From assembly GCF_035222485.1 (NCBI RefSeq), contig NC_085923.1, forward strand, positions 3,286,001 to 3,350,000: a DNA stretch of 64,000 nucleotides, in the 5' to 3' direction. The first letter of the stretch is position 1. Every line of letters begins with the position of its first letter. This document shows positions 10,259 to 22,228 of the stretch, piece after piece. Under the pieces are notes generated by a model. That model was not told where the DNA came from and did not search any database. It saw only the letters and a list, made by a program, of their open reading frames with translations. A program made the translations under genes and the position numbers. Source of the stretch: Podospora pseudoanserina. Taxonomy: Eukaryota > Ascomycota > Sordariomycetes > Sordariales > Podosporaceae.

Positions 10259-12275
10259 ATGAGTGACGTTTACGACGAGTACATCATCAACAAGAATGTC
10301 CCCTACTACGACGAACGGACTGAGGAGGACGAACTTTTCGATGAGCACAGAATGAGGAAGGGCCTCAAGCCTGTTCAAGACCGTCCATGGTGGTTTGATG
10401 AGATCCGCTGCCAGGCCACTTCTCGCTCTGATGGCGAGGTCATCGCCGAACTCTGCGCTGTCTTGATTAATCTGGACGACGCCAGGGAATGTCTCGAGTA
10501 TTTGAAAAATGATGAGCGGAAGAGGTATGATGATCTGAGGGATTATGTCATGGAGGATGTGGATCTGGAGGATTTGTTGAGCGAGGCGGATTTGAGCTGT
10601 CGCAATCGTTACAGCACGGTTACTTCGTTGGTGGGAGGTCTTCTCACTCATGACGGGGGGATGCGAATCAAGTGGTACAGGTCGGACTTTCCTGAGACAA
10701 GAGGCACGGGTGTGTGGGGAGAGGAGCTCAGCAGCATGAAGAACGTGCTCCTGCTTGAGGACTTTCATGTCGAGCCGGATTGGCGTGGACAGGGTCTCGG
10801 CACGAAAATTGTGCGCTATGTCCTCAACCTCAACGAGACCTACTGCGGGAAGGAGGAGCTTTATCTGTTTGTTCGTCCCAGACCAGACCCTCGCGAATAT
10901 TCACGCCTCCTGGGTCTCCTCAGGGGGGCTGATGTACCGGTTTACCACCAAATCACGCGCAGAGCTGAGGCATTTTGGAGAGCTCAAGGGTTCCGCCGGG
11001 TGGCAAAGTCGGACTGGTTCGCCTACACGACAAACGCAGACCATCCCTCACGGAAGCTCACCATTGCTGATGACGAAGCAATCGACCACGACCTGAAAGA
11101 GTTTGGGGTGCGTCCCGCCTGGCTCACCGTTGTGCCGGCCCACATGGCCAGACTTGTCCAAGACCTGGGCAAACAGCACACCACCGACGAGGAGTGCACT
11201 GCACTCCTCAGGGAGCAGATGCCAGAGGACCCCAACCACGAAGACTGGGGCGTGCGCGGGGAGTGTGGCAACACACTCCTCCACCTGGCCGCCGTCTCGT
11301 CTAAGGTCGAGGCGATCAGGTTCGTTCTAGAGCGCCAGCCGCGCTTGGCCGAGGTCAAGAATATGGGCGGGCGCACACCCCTGGAAGCGCTCGAGCACCA
11401 GCTCGGAAAGGCGAGGGAGCGCGACTACTCGCGTGAGCGCTTCTTGGCGATTTGCGCGTGGGAGAGGAAGAACTGGAGATTCTTTGAGGATTTCCCGGGC
11501 CTCAACGACAAGGCCATCCGGTCTTGGTGCCTTCTGAGCGGCACCCCCTACATGGACGTGAGCGGCCTGGCCGTGAAGTCTGCGTCGGAGCTTGGGGAAG
11601 ACCGGGAGGTTGTGCAGGAGCTCCTCGAGCTCAAGTACTGCTGCGGATGTGGGTCTTGCCTTGGTGGTTGGTTCAGCCAACGCAGTCAAGTGGTCCTAGC
11701 ATTTGCGGCCAGGGAGATGCATAGTCGTCGGGTGGAGGGTTTGGAGCAGATGGGGTTCTTGCAGTGGTACGATTTGTATATCAAGGACTCGTGCGACTTC
11801 ATCACCAGAGAGGAAACCACGGACAACGAGCAGGCCGCATTGTGGGTGGTGGAGGTGTTTCAACATCTGGAGTTGTGCATCGCCGGAACCGACGATACAG
11901 CCCCCATGATTCCGAATCTCAGGAACATCATGGCCAGCATAGAGGCTGCCCAAAACGAAACCCCTCAGCCTGCCGATCTTCACGGGCGGATTGATGCCGT
12001 CATTGAAGCTACCTGCTGGTTGATTGGAAAGGCAGAGGGTACGTGGGACAACATGCATGAAGACCGGTATATAGAAGACGGCGAAGAGTTGACAGAGGAG
12101 CTGAAGGAACTGTCGCACTGCGACAACGACGGTTACTATTGGCCTCTTTACACTTACTGGAAGTCCCTTCGGGGCCACGAAAGCGCCTCCCGGCGAGCAG
12201 AATTAGTGAGTCTCTCCAGAAGTGAGAAAGGAAATTGTCCAAAGGCTGACATGAGGTTCGTCACAGCTTGCATAG
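10259..12275 (+). CDS. GNAT acetyltransferase–ankyrin fusion protein
   Basis: The start is ATG at 10259 (MSDVYDEYIINKN), just after a 5' UTR intron. Earlier in-frame ATGs lie inside that intron. A 61-bp intron at 12206–12266 (GTGAGT, CTGAC, CACAG) gives a natural end, SRRAELLA, for 651 residues; read through, the frame would run to 12379. Around residues 165–205, HVEPDWRGQGLGTKIV is the acetyl-CoA-binding motif A of GNAT enzymes (R/Q-x-x-G-x-G), and AEAFWRAQGFRRV near 240 is motif B. Around 335–385, GNTLLHLAAVSSKVEAIRFV is an ankyrin repeat. A Cys cluster CCGCGSC follows near 460. The substrate is unknown. The same ankyrin-plus-Cys-cluster arrangement recurs in the protein at 16855–22228. Confidence 0.85.
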
Positions 12276-13767
12276 CTCCCTTGCATACCGGAGCAAGCCC
12301 AGCCTATTCAACCCGTCATGGTGCTCCATTTTCAGTGTTGCGGAGAGGAAAGCTGAGATTCCAGCCTCGTGGGCTTTGAGGAATTGGCGCCACTTACCTG
12401 ACTCTGTGAGATGCTGATCTCAGAGGTCAGTCTTGAATGTAAATACTGTAGAACCCACATGCTTGTATAATCACTAGCCCTATTGTGCGCTCCGTAACAA
12501 GATTCAGATACTTTCCATTGCAATGTTGTCCTATCATGCCGGATCTGCTTCTATAAACCTCTCACGCCATCACCATGAAAGCTGGGAGAAATCCTGGGTT
12601 TCCTTGATGTTGTGAGGCAAGTTGTATTGATTAGAAAAGTGCGGGCAGTTGCTTGGAATCATGTTATTGACCTTGGATTATTGTCTAATCCAGAAAAGCT
12701 ATCCAAATCAGTGTGCCATGCCGATGCCTCGCGACAATCTACCTACCAAGTGCTTTCAACTCTGTGCCAAACCAGCCTGACGAAAACCTGATGGCTATTT
12801 GTCAGCCAATGCGACCATCTTCTTCGCCGCACCGCTATCCGACTATTTTAATGCCGCCTCTCGCAATGGTCAAACTTGTCGAAAAAGCTATCATATCACC
12901 GACCGTGACCTCACCAAATAGCTCCAGCGCCTTGCGGTCTGGCACACTCCCAACATATTTGGTCCACAAAGCCTTGGGTGATCTGAGCTGAGCCGGCCCT
13001 AGGTAAGCTCGGCTTTGGCTGAGGACTTCCATGAATAGGTCTAACTTAATGGTGTTACGGCTTGATTTGGCGCACAAAGCTCACCAAATCTACCGAAGCG
13101 GTTATATATTCCAGCCCGGGTTAGAGCCTGAGGGTAGGTTCAGGGATGGGTTCAGCGGGTGTCTCTACCGACCACCTCGCACCCCTCCCGACGAAATAGG
13201 TGATTGGCACACTAAAGTACCTTGGATTAATAGATACCCGCCATATCGTAAACCACACCTAGAGGATTAGTCATAAAGCCTTTGAAGTGCTTAATAGGTC
13301 TTCAAATACAACTAGCTACAAAGGCCTTTAAGGATAACTAATAGGCCTCAGAAGATAATGGGAAGACCTAGCAATTTGCTTTGAAGGTACGATTCACACT
13401 ATAATATGTCTTGATTTACACTTGCTGTGTGTATTGCCTGTATTTTGTGGGAGGGTGTCTCACCACCACACCAGACATCACGACCTTGTGGGGATGGTAC
13501 CTCGGGATCACTAATCAACCTATTTTGCGCTTGACGACTATCTGAAACTCTAGCTGGGTACCCATGTCACAAAACTACCAAAGTACACACTGCTACTTCA
13601 TTCTCGCCAACAAACAAGACACGAAAAGCCACACAAGCGTGCGACACAGCGGACAATGCCGGAGCCAGCCTTATTAATGTGTGGGTGCAGGATTTCGCCA
13701 AAAGAGCATCTAGTCTTCCTTCAACTCTGCCAAATGTAGCGGATACAAAGTCATAAAATAGCGCATC
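12276..13767. other. Intergenic, no gene recognised
   Basis: No convincing coding frame, RNA gene or transposon end was seen. Short open frames near 12713–13270 lack start context and domains. Confidence 0.5.
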
Positions 13768-14425
13768 CTACGTATTTTCCGCACTCTTGAATATCCTGTA
13801 CACAATATCGTTGAGATCGAACTCGACCCTTGGATAGTGATCTGCCCTGGAGGGGTCTCTCGTTGCGCGCCTCAATATGTTGAACTTGTTGGGAATCCCG
13901 GGGGAAGTCATCGTGGAATTCCAAAAGCAATGAACCGTGATACCTTGACGAACCTGGTCAAGTTCTTCCTTGGTCAGCTTGTTTTCATGGTCCAGCCACA
14001 CACTGTACCCGTCAATGTTGCGAGTGAGAAGGCCTATACAAACGACAGTTTGAGGGGTCAGAGTTCTCGAATGTTCAGTGTAGATCGTCGAGCCCGGGTT
14101 GTTGATGGCGTCTCGGAAAGCTTGTAAGGGATTATTTCCCTCGCCATTTTGCTTTTTGCGCAGATCCGCTTTTTTGGACGACAGGAATTGGGCTGCTTGG
14201 ACCTCACATCTCGTGACAGCCAAATGGAGCAGTGTGTGTTCCCCGAGTCCGTCGTGTAACTCCAGTCAGGATGGTCAACATTTGCCGGCACGTGATACAT
14301 TAGAGCTTTAAAGGTCTCATCGTCAGAAAGTTGGCTTTGGCGACTATCGTGTTCGCCAGTTTCTCGATTGTCATCCCGCCGGCGTGTTCGCTCGTGATTG
14401 ACAGGTGCGCGGCCTGACCTAGCAT
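13768..14425 (-). pseudogene. Broken ankyrin gene related to the GNAT–ankyrin gene
   Basis: Three successive frames on the minus strand carry one protein's worth of sequence. They read EHAGGMTIEKLANTIVAKAN, then SDDETFKALMYHVPANVDHP, then GEHTLLHLAVTRCEVQAAQF and downstream sequence ending FKSAENT at 13771. The order matches residues about 290–390 of the 10259–12275 protein: PAHMARLV, then DEECTALL, then NHEDW and GNTLLHLAAV. Two frame changes, near 14320 and 14260, have no splice signals to explain them. The GNAT half is absent. It is therefore a truncated, frameshifted paralogue about 1.5 kb from its intact relative, on the opposite strand. Confidence 0.65.
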
Positions 14426-14914
14426 GTATCTGCGGATGACTCTCAGGCTAGACAATACTGGGGCCGTGGGGATATGGGTCGCTTACCTACCTGGTGATGC
14501 TGATGGGACGAAAGATAGCAATGGTGCCTAATCAAAACGATAACGAGTGTGCGACGTGTTATTTGTTGGGTTCTGCAGAAATATGATGCGGAAAACTGGA
14601 GTGTTTCATGGAACAAACGGAATGCCACGCAGACGCAAGAGGCTTCCAGTGGAACGACCGCGCTGGGCCTGCCTCCGGCCGCGCTCCAAGGGTAGGTACC
14701 TCCCGTCAAAAGGAATATCACACACCGTGGCATGAGCACTCAGGTGGTGGACCCACGCCCGGCGTCTAAGGGAACGACGAAAAGGCCTCTTGCAATTGCT
14801 TCTTATTGCCATCCGTCACGGAGACCAAACTCAGCTGGGTCGTAGGTACCCTTGGTGGGCCTTCGAACCTGTTACTCGGTAGGTACATCATGGCTCCGAA
14901 CAACGCAAAGGACG

Positions 14915-15362
14915 TCGAATCAAAGCAACACAAAGCAACGCAAATCGGTCCAAAACAGGGTCAAATATAGCTTTTTCCTAGCTTTCTCTGATTTGACGGG
15001 TTTACCAAGGCCCTAGACATTGTTTTAAACCATATATATAACCCTCACCCTACTACATAACCCGAGAAAAGAAACTAGAAAAAGCTGGGGACCGAATACA
15101 CGGCATATACCAACGTCAACCTTTACCTATATAAGCATAAATATAGCCGAAAATATAGGAAGTTACCACCAAAACACGAAGGAAATTCGCCTGAGTAGTA
15201 TTTTGGAATGTCAGGATAGACAATAGGATATATGTAGCTAGTTGGCTTAGCGGCTAGTATTGGCGGGTCAAATAGGTCAAATCAAAGCAAATCAAGGCAA
15301 ATTGACATTTCCCAGTTCAAATCGACGCAAATATCGGCCCGGATTTGATTGATTTGCTTTGT
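14915..15362. repeat. Possible short non-autonomous element (MITE-like)
   Basis: An AT-rich block with imperfect inverted ends. The left end has CAAAGCAACGCAAATCGG. The inverted right end has CAAAGCAAATCAATCAAATC. Related CAAATCAAAGCAA words recur at 15260–15290. The block interrupts normal-composition sequence and contains no coding frame. No clear target duplication was found. Confidence 0.3.
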
Positions 15363-15480
15363 TCAGAGCCATGGGGTACATTTCTTGATGTTGGCGGCGA
15401 CAACAATGTGCCTGTCGTCCCTACAACCCCAAGGTACCTACCTATCCATCATGACTTCCACCCTCCCCATCCCTCCCCCC

Positions 15481-16128
15481 TCAAAACCTACCCCTCCTCC
15501 TCCCCCCACCAGGCCCATGATAGTAACCCCCAAACAACCCCCTCCCCGCCACCCTCAACTCATCCAACACCAACACAAACAAATAAGCCCTTGCCTGCTC
15601 CCACATCCAGTCCTTCACGCTCCTAGGCGTAGCAGCCCAACCAACCAACCAAATCCCCGCCACCACAACACAAACCACCACCCTCCTCAAGTTCTCACTG
15701 CCGGCGAACTCTCCCAAAAGCAAAACCCCCGCTTCGGCGAGGGCGAAATGCCAGTAGTCGCTTGTCTTGTACAGGAACAAGTCTGCGCTACTGCTGTGGA
15801 CGGTCTCGAGGCGACCATTGCGGACGGCGGTGGTTGACCCGCCTAGAGGCAGGGTGACTGGCACGCTGGCGCGGAGGGAGGCGATGCGCCATTGGAAGTA
15901 GAAGGCGGAGAAGAGAACCAGGCCGGAGAAGATCCTGTCGAGGAAATACGTGCCCGAAAGGTGGAGGGTGTCGCTGCCCAAAGCCCAGGAGATGGGGGTG
16001 AAGGGGGAGGCGGTGGTGTAGAGGAGGATGATCAAGATGACGGAAAAGAATTGGCGGGGGAGGATGGAGGGGGGAGTCTCGGTATGGTGGCCCGTTGGCC
16101 GGGGGGTGGTGTCTGGGAATGTTGCCAT
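15481..16128 (-). CDS. Predicted integral membrane protein, 215 residues
   Basis: A single exon starting MATFPDTTPRPTGHH. The N-terminal 25 residues are polar. Hydrophobic segments follow at about residues 27–48 (FFSVILIILLYTTASPF), 62–80 (FLDRIFSGLVLFSAFYF), 125–142 (YWHFALAEAGVLLLGEF) and 146–165 (RRVVVCVVVAGIWLVGWA), then an amphipathic stretch and a basic Gly/Arg tail. This suggests four membrane spans. I do not recognise the family. The antisense strand is also open because of strong codon bias, but the membrane pattern supports the minus strand. Confidence 0.65.
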   Translation of the reverse strand: MATFPDTTPRPTGHHTETPPSILPRQFFSVILIILLYTTASPFTPISWALGSDTLHLSGTYFLDRIFSGLVLFSAFYFQWRIASLRASVPVTLPLGGSTTAVRNGRLETVHSSSADLFLYKTSDYWHFALAEAGVLLLGEFAGSENLRRVVVCVVVAGIWLVGWAATPRSVKDWMWEQARAYLFVLVLDELRVAGRGLFGGYYHGPGGGRRRGRF

Positions 16129-16598
16129 TGTGACTGGTGTTTAGACAAAAAGACAAAACATGAGAGACAGAGAGAAACGAGCGACGATGAACTGAGGTCA
16201 GGAAAGAAAGTCACGATGGAGGGAAACAAGCTCATTTAACCACAACCCACCAATCTTTCCCGCTCTCCTCGGACCGAACAAACGGGCTGAAGAGGCGCGG
16301 TCTATTGGAAATGAGAGGGCTGAATAGTCTACACTATGCAAAGGCCTTGTGCCAAGCGGCACAGGCAGCGAAATCGCCAAGTGTTTTTACCCCTGAAGCC
16401 TCTGAGCACGGATCATGCTGTGGTCTTGGCGGGGTTTGTTGCCTGGAGTGCTTAAAAATGGCGGGGTTGCATTTGAGGGATTTCGTGCCGGGACGCGTCA
16501 AAAGTTCTGGACGCGAAATGAAGCCGTGTGGAAGGAAAATGTCGGATATGCTGGAGCTGATACGGTGTGCCAGGCACGGATTGTTCTGCTGAAAATGC

Positions 16599-16604
16599 AA
16601 AAAA
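16599..16604 (-). terminator. Pol III terminator of tRNA-Glu
   Basis: Six T residues on the minus strand, 16 nt past the mature 3' end of the tRNA. Confidence 0.75.
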
Positions 16605-16619
16605 GAAGATGGTTGTGAC

Positions 16620-16711
16620 TCGGATACCGGGAGTCGAACCCGGGGCTGTTGAGAAAGGCAATCACTCCTGAGAAGTGAGAGTCAACGATGTTACCGCTAC
16701 ACCATACCCGA
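16620..16711 (-). tRNA. tRNA-Glu (anticodon CTC), with an intron of about 22 nt
   Basis: The acceptor arm pairs TCGGGTA with TATCCGA. The D-arm contains the A-box TGGTGTAGCGGTAAC. The anticodon stem pairs GTTGA with TCAAC around the loop CTCTCA and the anticodon CTC (16679–16677). An intron of about 22 nt lies one base 3' of the anticodon, the canonical nuclear position; its segment AGTGA can pair with TCACT overlapping the anticodon loop. The T-arm is CCGGG–TTCGACT–CCCGG. CCA is not encoded, as expected in eukaryotes. A T6 terminator follows. Confidence 0.88.
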
Positions 16712-16854
16712 TAGCATGGTTCCGATTGGACTTGTATGGATAGTCGAGTCAGAGCGTGGGTCTATGATCAGGGATATCCTGTGGTGGAGTGTGGACTTTA
16801 ACGATTTGCGATTGCATATGGTCTGGGTACCTCAAGCGGTAAGGTATCCAACAA

Positions 16855-19800
16855 TCACGCCGGTCTCGCCGTGCCCATCTCCTCATCCCACCTCTCCTCC
16901 CGATTACCCCTCCTCCTAAATAACCTCCCCAAACCCTTCTCACTCCTCATGCTGGGCGCTGCACCACCCTCATCACCATCATCCTCAGGCTCATCCCCAC
17001 TCTCCCTCCCCTTCCTCCTCCCCCACGACAGTCCCAACCACCCCCTCAACCAATCCTTCCTCTCATCAACCCTCTCCCGATGTTCCAACTCCTCTGTCTG
17101 GCTCCTATGCCTCTCATCCTCCGAAAAGCACTCATCCTCATCCGGGTGATTATGCCTCGATCCATGTCCCTTCTTTTGCAGCTGATTAGCCTTCCACGAC
17201 GCAACATAAACCGCCATCTTCTCCCTCGTAACATCTCTCCACCTCCTCAAAGGATAATCCCACTCAAAGTCCTCCTGAGCCTTGCTCAAATGATGATGAG
17301 CCGGAGGTTGCGAAACAGGATACAACTTCCACAGCCAGAGCTTGCGCAAGCCAGGGACATGCGTATGGAACCGAAAGCGGCGAAAGATCGGGGCGTAGTC
17401 GTTGTCGTCGTCGATGCTCAAGTCGTCTGATTCCTCGTCGCTCGAATCGTCGTCGTTGCGACGCCGCCGAGTGCTGTATCCGTCGGAAATGTCCGAAGTG
17501 CAGTCCGAGAGATACGACTCGTCATCGTCTTGCTTGTGCTTGTGCTTGTGGCTATACTTTCTGGTTTGGGATTGCTTTAGAGCTTGCCATTTGCTTGGTG
17601 GTGGCCGTTGCGCGCTGTCCATGCGCCTCTTGGCTTTGCTCGCCATGCGGTAGAACACGATGCCGATGCCGAGGAGAATGACAGCAGAAACACCGACGGA
17701 GATGGGAACTGTTTGCTATATCAGCTATGGCAGATGATATCAAAAAAGCCTGCTCACGATGACTTACACAGATATTTTGACACTTCGTTGACTGGCCAGT
17801 CAACTTCGCCGGTTTCCTCGTTCTTGGGGAACTCTACAATGCCGATGGTAAAAAAGCTTGCAATGAAGGACAACGGCAGCTGTGATACAGTATCAGCTCA
17901 GTTTCCTGGCAGATGTGATTGTTACGGCAACTCACAAAGATGACTGTGACGATGGTGAACACCACCATGATCTACCGAATAGTGTGTCAGTACTTGTGGA
18001 TCGATGAGGTGCGCTTCGGGAACCCCACAGTATTTTGCCGCGAGCCCTGTTCTGAGAGCTTCATTGCATATCGTGTATCCCAACCGGATGCCTGTTGTTG
18101 CTTGAATTGCAACAATTGTTTCAACTATTACGCTGTCAGTCACTGTCGCTCATAAATGATCCCTGCTTACAGAAGCATACCTCAGCCTCGACTCGTTTGG
18201 CAGACTCGTCCATCTCTTGAACTCGGATGAGGTTGTCTTCCACGATCCGAATGGCTTCATCGACCACTCTGGCGTTCTTAAGCCCAGTTCCGTGATGGCT
18301 CTTTTTATGGACTTCATCATGTTGGTCTCCATCTTCGTCATAGTGCTCCTTGGTACCACCTGACCGTTTCCGAGGCCGAAGGTGACCCTGGAATTCCTCC
18401 AGAACCTTGAGTTGTGTGGTAAGAATGGACTTGATGATGCCAAGCTCATCCTGGATATCAATAATTTCCACAAGCTGCCGGGATTCGTCTGATATCCGTG
18501 AGAAGCTGTCAATGTCGGATGTGTATTTGAAGGGGTCTTTAGCATTAGCGAGCTTGTCGACGGTCTTGAGGAGCTTCTTCATCTTGACAGCTTCATCTTC
18601 AGCCTATTCAGTTGAGCTAGGGTGAGTATTCAGCTAAGTTATCAACAGAGTGCTGGAACGTGCACTTACAATGGTGTTGATGGAGGATTGGAAGGCCTCC
18701 TGCAGCTTGACACCACCAGGGCCTTGCCTTGTCATAATGTTCAGACATATCTTGAGAATCATTTCGACAAGGCTGTCGGGCGATTGGATTGCTTGTCGCG
18801 CCTTGTTTGTCTCTATCTCCCGGCTTAGGAGTTTCTTGATGTTGTACTGCTCGGAAGGCTTTTGGGTGTTTGGCATGCAGGTAATTACAGTCCCTGGATC
18901 CTGTCAATATGTCATTCCATTTGCGGCGGTGTATCCGATCACAACTCACCATCGGGCAATACCCATAGCCACAACTGGTCAACCATCAGAATAGGAGCTG
19001 TGTTCTTGGGCTTCCCGTGCTTGGTGGCCCATCGGTACACGACCTGGTCTTTGTCTCTCCGCTCCGTGGTTTCGAGCATGTAGTAAGAGTACTGATCCAA
19101 TGTGCGCCGGCAATGTAGTGGTAGAACATCGTGAGCATGGATGTATCCATCGATCAATGCCGACTCCCTGCGGCTCAGGGGCGCGTTGGTTCGATTGTCG
19201 TTCACGCGATTGATCATGGCCGCCATCTTTTTGCGACCATCGTGGCTCTCGTAGGCAAGGTATGGCATCTTCCATTTGTTAGCAAGTCCCCATCAATAGC
19301 ATGCTAGAAAGAGACCAGAGAAACTCACAAAAAGCGCGAGCGTTTTGTCACCACCGGCGTGCCCGAGATTGACGGGTGGCAACATCGCCCATGTTATGCT
19401 GGACAGATTCTGACTCGAACGCTTTGCGGGCTGCAACGGTGGCCGAGAGGTTGACCCGGCTATGCTGTCTGAAGACCCGGACGGCTCTTCTATCACTGTC
19501 TGCAAGCGGCTAGAGTGATTTCCCGGTGATTCTGAAACCTCGGATACATCTACACTCTGTTCTGCGTTAGTTACTGTTGGTCAACCCTTCCAAGCTGTCG
19601 TGGTGCATTTACAAATCTCGTGAATTGGTACTTCTTGGCTCTCGGGTTCATATACCGGTTGAAGATAGTAAGACCGTCATGCCTTTGGTCCGCAATGGAT
19701 GAATCGCGGACTCCAATGGAGAGAAAAAGGTCCTGGAAAGGGGTATTGTCAGTACCTAGGCATCTTCCGTCTCGATGCGCGCGGCAGGAAACTCAACATA

Positions 19801-22228
19801 CAGATAGCCATTGCTCCTAAAACATCGCAGGATTATTAGTTTAGTTTTCTACGGGGGGGTGAGAAGAGAACTTGCATTGTTTGCGGGCAGCAAAATCCAT
19901 CTGCAACGGAAATCCTTGTCTTTCCCCTTCCTTCGGGACGATTCAAGAGTCCGAGCACAGCGCTTGTTGGCATCATAAACCATGTCATAAACGCTTGTCG
20001 TCTTGAGATTGATCTGTTCCTCCACTCGTTTTGTCTTCTTATTAGTCGTATGGTAGAACTCGCTAACAGTCCCTTCTGCAACGAAGCTAGCGATGTATTG
20101 TGAAGAGTCAGGCGTCGGAGGTGTGGGCTCTGTGGGCAAGTCATAATCTTGAGTGATTGCAGGGCCTCTGATGGGTTCCAGGTTCTCTCTCAACTCGCGA
20201 ATCCAAGTCGCAGCACACTCGGATCCGTTACAGCCGCAATAGTATTCCGTGCTGTCTTCGCAGATCCAGTCCCAAGGCGAGCGGCCCTCGTTATCATGAA
20301 GGTCGAGATCTTCTCGTTGCATGTTACGCATCAAGTAACGAATGACGCCGCTGTACTCTGACCGTTCCCTGCCTTCTTCTGGCTCGTTGTACCATGCCTT
20401 GAAGACCGCGTGGTGCAGTGGAGTTGAACCTCCGTCGTCAGGCTCGGTGGTATCATCAGGCCTCTCGTTGATCAGGAGCGTCACAATTGTATCGCTTGGA
20501 GGTTCCATCACGCATGCAATGTGCAGTGGATTACGCCCACTTTCCGTCTTGTATATCAAGCGTGGCTTGCTGTCCAGGATGTTTTCGACGAGTTCGACAT
20601 TCCGGGACTTGATGGCCTGGTAGAGAATTGTTGATTGCATCTTGGCAAGAATAGTCTGGTAGATGTAATCTTGCGTATCACCCATCCGTGCCAGTCGCCG
20701 ATGTCGATATATGGCAACTGACGTGAAGGTGACACCTTTGATCGAAGCGCGATATTCGTCCTCGTCCTACGCACGCGTCAGTTTTGCATCTGTAACTGCC
20801 ATCCTCGTGGCTCACCTACCTTGCACAGTGACATATTATCAGAATCACCCTGTTGGACGCGAGCTTGTGAGTACAGCCAAGTTGTCTCCAATCCACGAGC
20901 CAACTCCTTTTGAGATCCCTGGTATTCATTCCAAACATCCTCCACCAGCTCAGACTCCTTGTCGCGGGTTTCGATCTCTAGGAGGATACGGGACATCCTG
21001 ACGTTTGTGTTTTTGGGAAACCAGCTCTTGAACCTGTCCGGGGTCAGAGGCTCATCGGGCTCTGGGAAGGGTGTATCCAAAAAGATAACCTGGAAGATGT
21101 CATCCAAAGATAACGAAGCGGTGTCGTTTTGTTTGGCAGCTAGGGCAATCGCCTTTTGAATGACGATACCGCCGAAGCCAGACCCAATGAAAACTATTGG
21201 GACCCCTCGCTGGAAGAATAGCTGCCTTGAGCCTACAATGCGTTCCAGGAGGGTTTTTGATGCGTTTTCCACATATTCCGCCCAACTTCCGGTCTTCTTG
21301 ACAAACGTAGGTGATGAGTAACTGAAAGATAGCACTCTGGAGTCGGTGATATCGTTGGGTATAAAGTCACGAATCCAGTTGACTGCGCGTGGCCGCCCGC
21401 GCACGTCGAATTCAGATGATGAGCGCATCGAAGGTTCCAAAGATCTCCCTCTCCCCTTGAAGTCTTTGCCAGGTGGCCGCAGTTTCGCGTCTAATTTCGG
21501 GTTTCCGTCAGATGGATTCACCAACTCGGGCCCTTTGCCCTTTTTGTCAATCAGCTTTATACGTTGAGGTCCAGGCGAAGCGGTCCTGTCGCGTTCGCCA
21601 TCCGGTCTCCCAGGGCTCAGGAGACGTTCGACAGGCATCACCCAAGCATCCTCTGGCGTCTCGTCAAAGTCATGGACGGCAATGATGTCGACCGAAGTTC
21701 TAGGGCGAATTCCTTCTGGGTAAATAGCCAACGTATAGGTGGCCTGGAGCATGCCCCAGTGCATTAGCAGACGCGCGACGAGTTTATGATGACCGAAACT
21801 CATACCTGGCTGGATGCAGGTGGTTCATCTACCTGGTTGCCGCCTCCGATGGTCCCAGTTTCCACCTCAACGGCTGTCTTCTCTTCGAAATCCCCGCCAG
21901 GTTGTATCTCCCCGTGTCGAGATGGCGTGGGCGACGATTCTTCATGTTGCAATATCGATGAAGGTCTTGGGACGGAAGCGGCTGCAACAGATGGCCTCCT
22001 TGTGAGGCGATTCCAACCAGAAAGCAATGTAGTCCTCCTTCCAGATCCACTCTCGCCCGTATCGACCCTCGAATCCTGGGTCAAGTTTGGAAATTCTGTG
22101 TCATTATCTGCCGCTGTAAGCGCGACGCTGGGGGTTGCTGGGACAACCTCGGCATGAGGACTGCTTGGATGATGGGTCGTCTCTGGGTTAGCGGTGGATA
22201 GACTATCTGGCGGTAGAGATGATGCCAT
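16855..22228 (-). CDS. Hydrolase-like / ankyrin / CorA-like transporter protein, 13 exons
   Basis: Thirteen exons join in frame into 1,554 residues: 22228–21806, 21743–20820, 20766–19876, 19816–19802, 19732–19613, 19556–19329, 19268–18950, 18893–18670, 18603–18181, 18124–18029, 17971–17936, 17879–17768, 17708–16855. Residues 1–141 are disordered. Residues 142–449 resemble an alpha/beta-hydrolase (SERAC1-like), but the nucleophile elbow reads GSGFGG where GHSxGG is expected. Ankyrin repeats span about 480–610 (GRNPLHIA, GSTPLHHAV), then CGCNGSECAATW. Residues about 870–1190 are helical. The CorA-like membrane part is at about 1222–1295 (IMVVFTIVTVIF, LPLSFIASFF, then FPISVGVSAVILLGIGIVFY), followed by an acidic/basic tail. 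It is probably a membrane-anchored scaffold or channel; ion transport is unproved. Confidence 0.85.
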
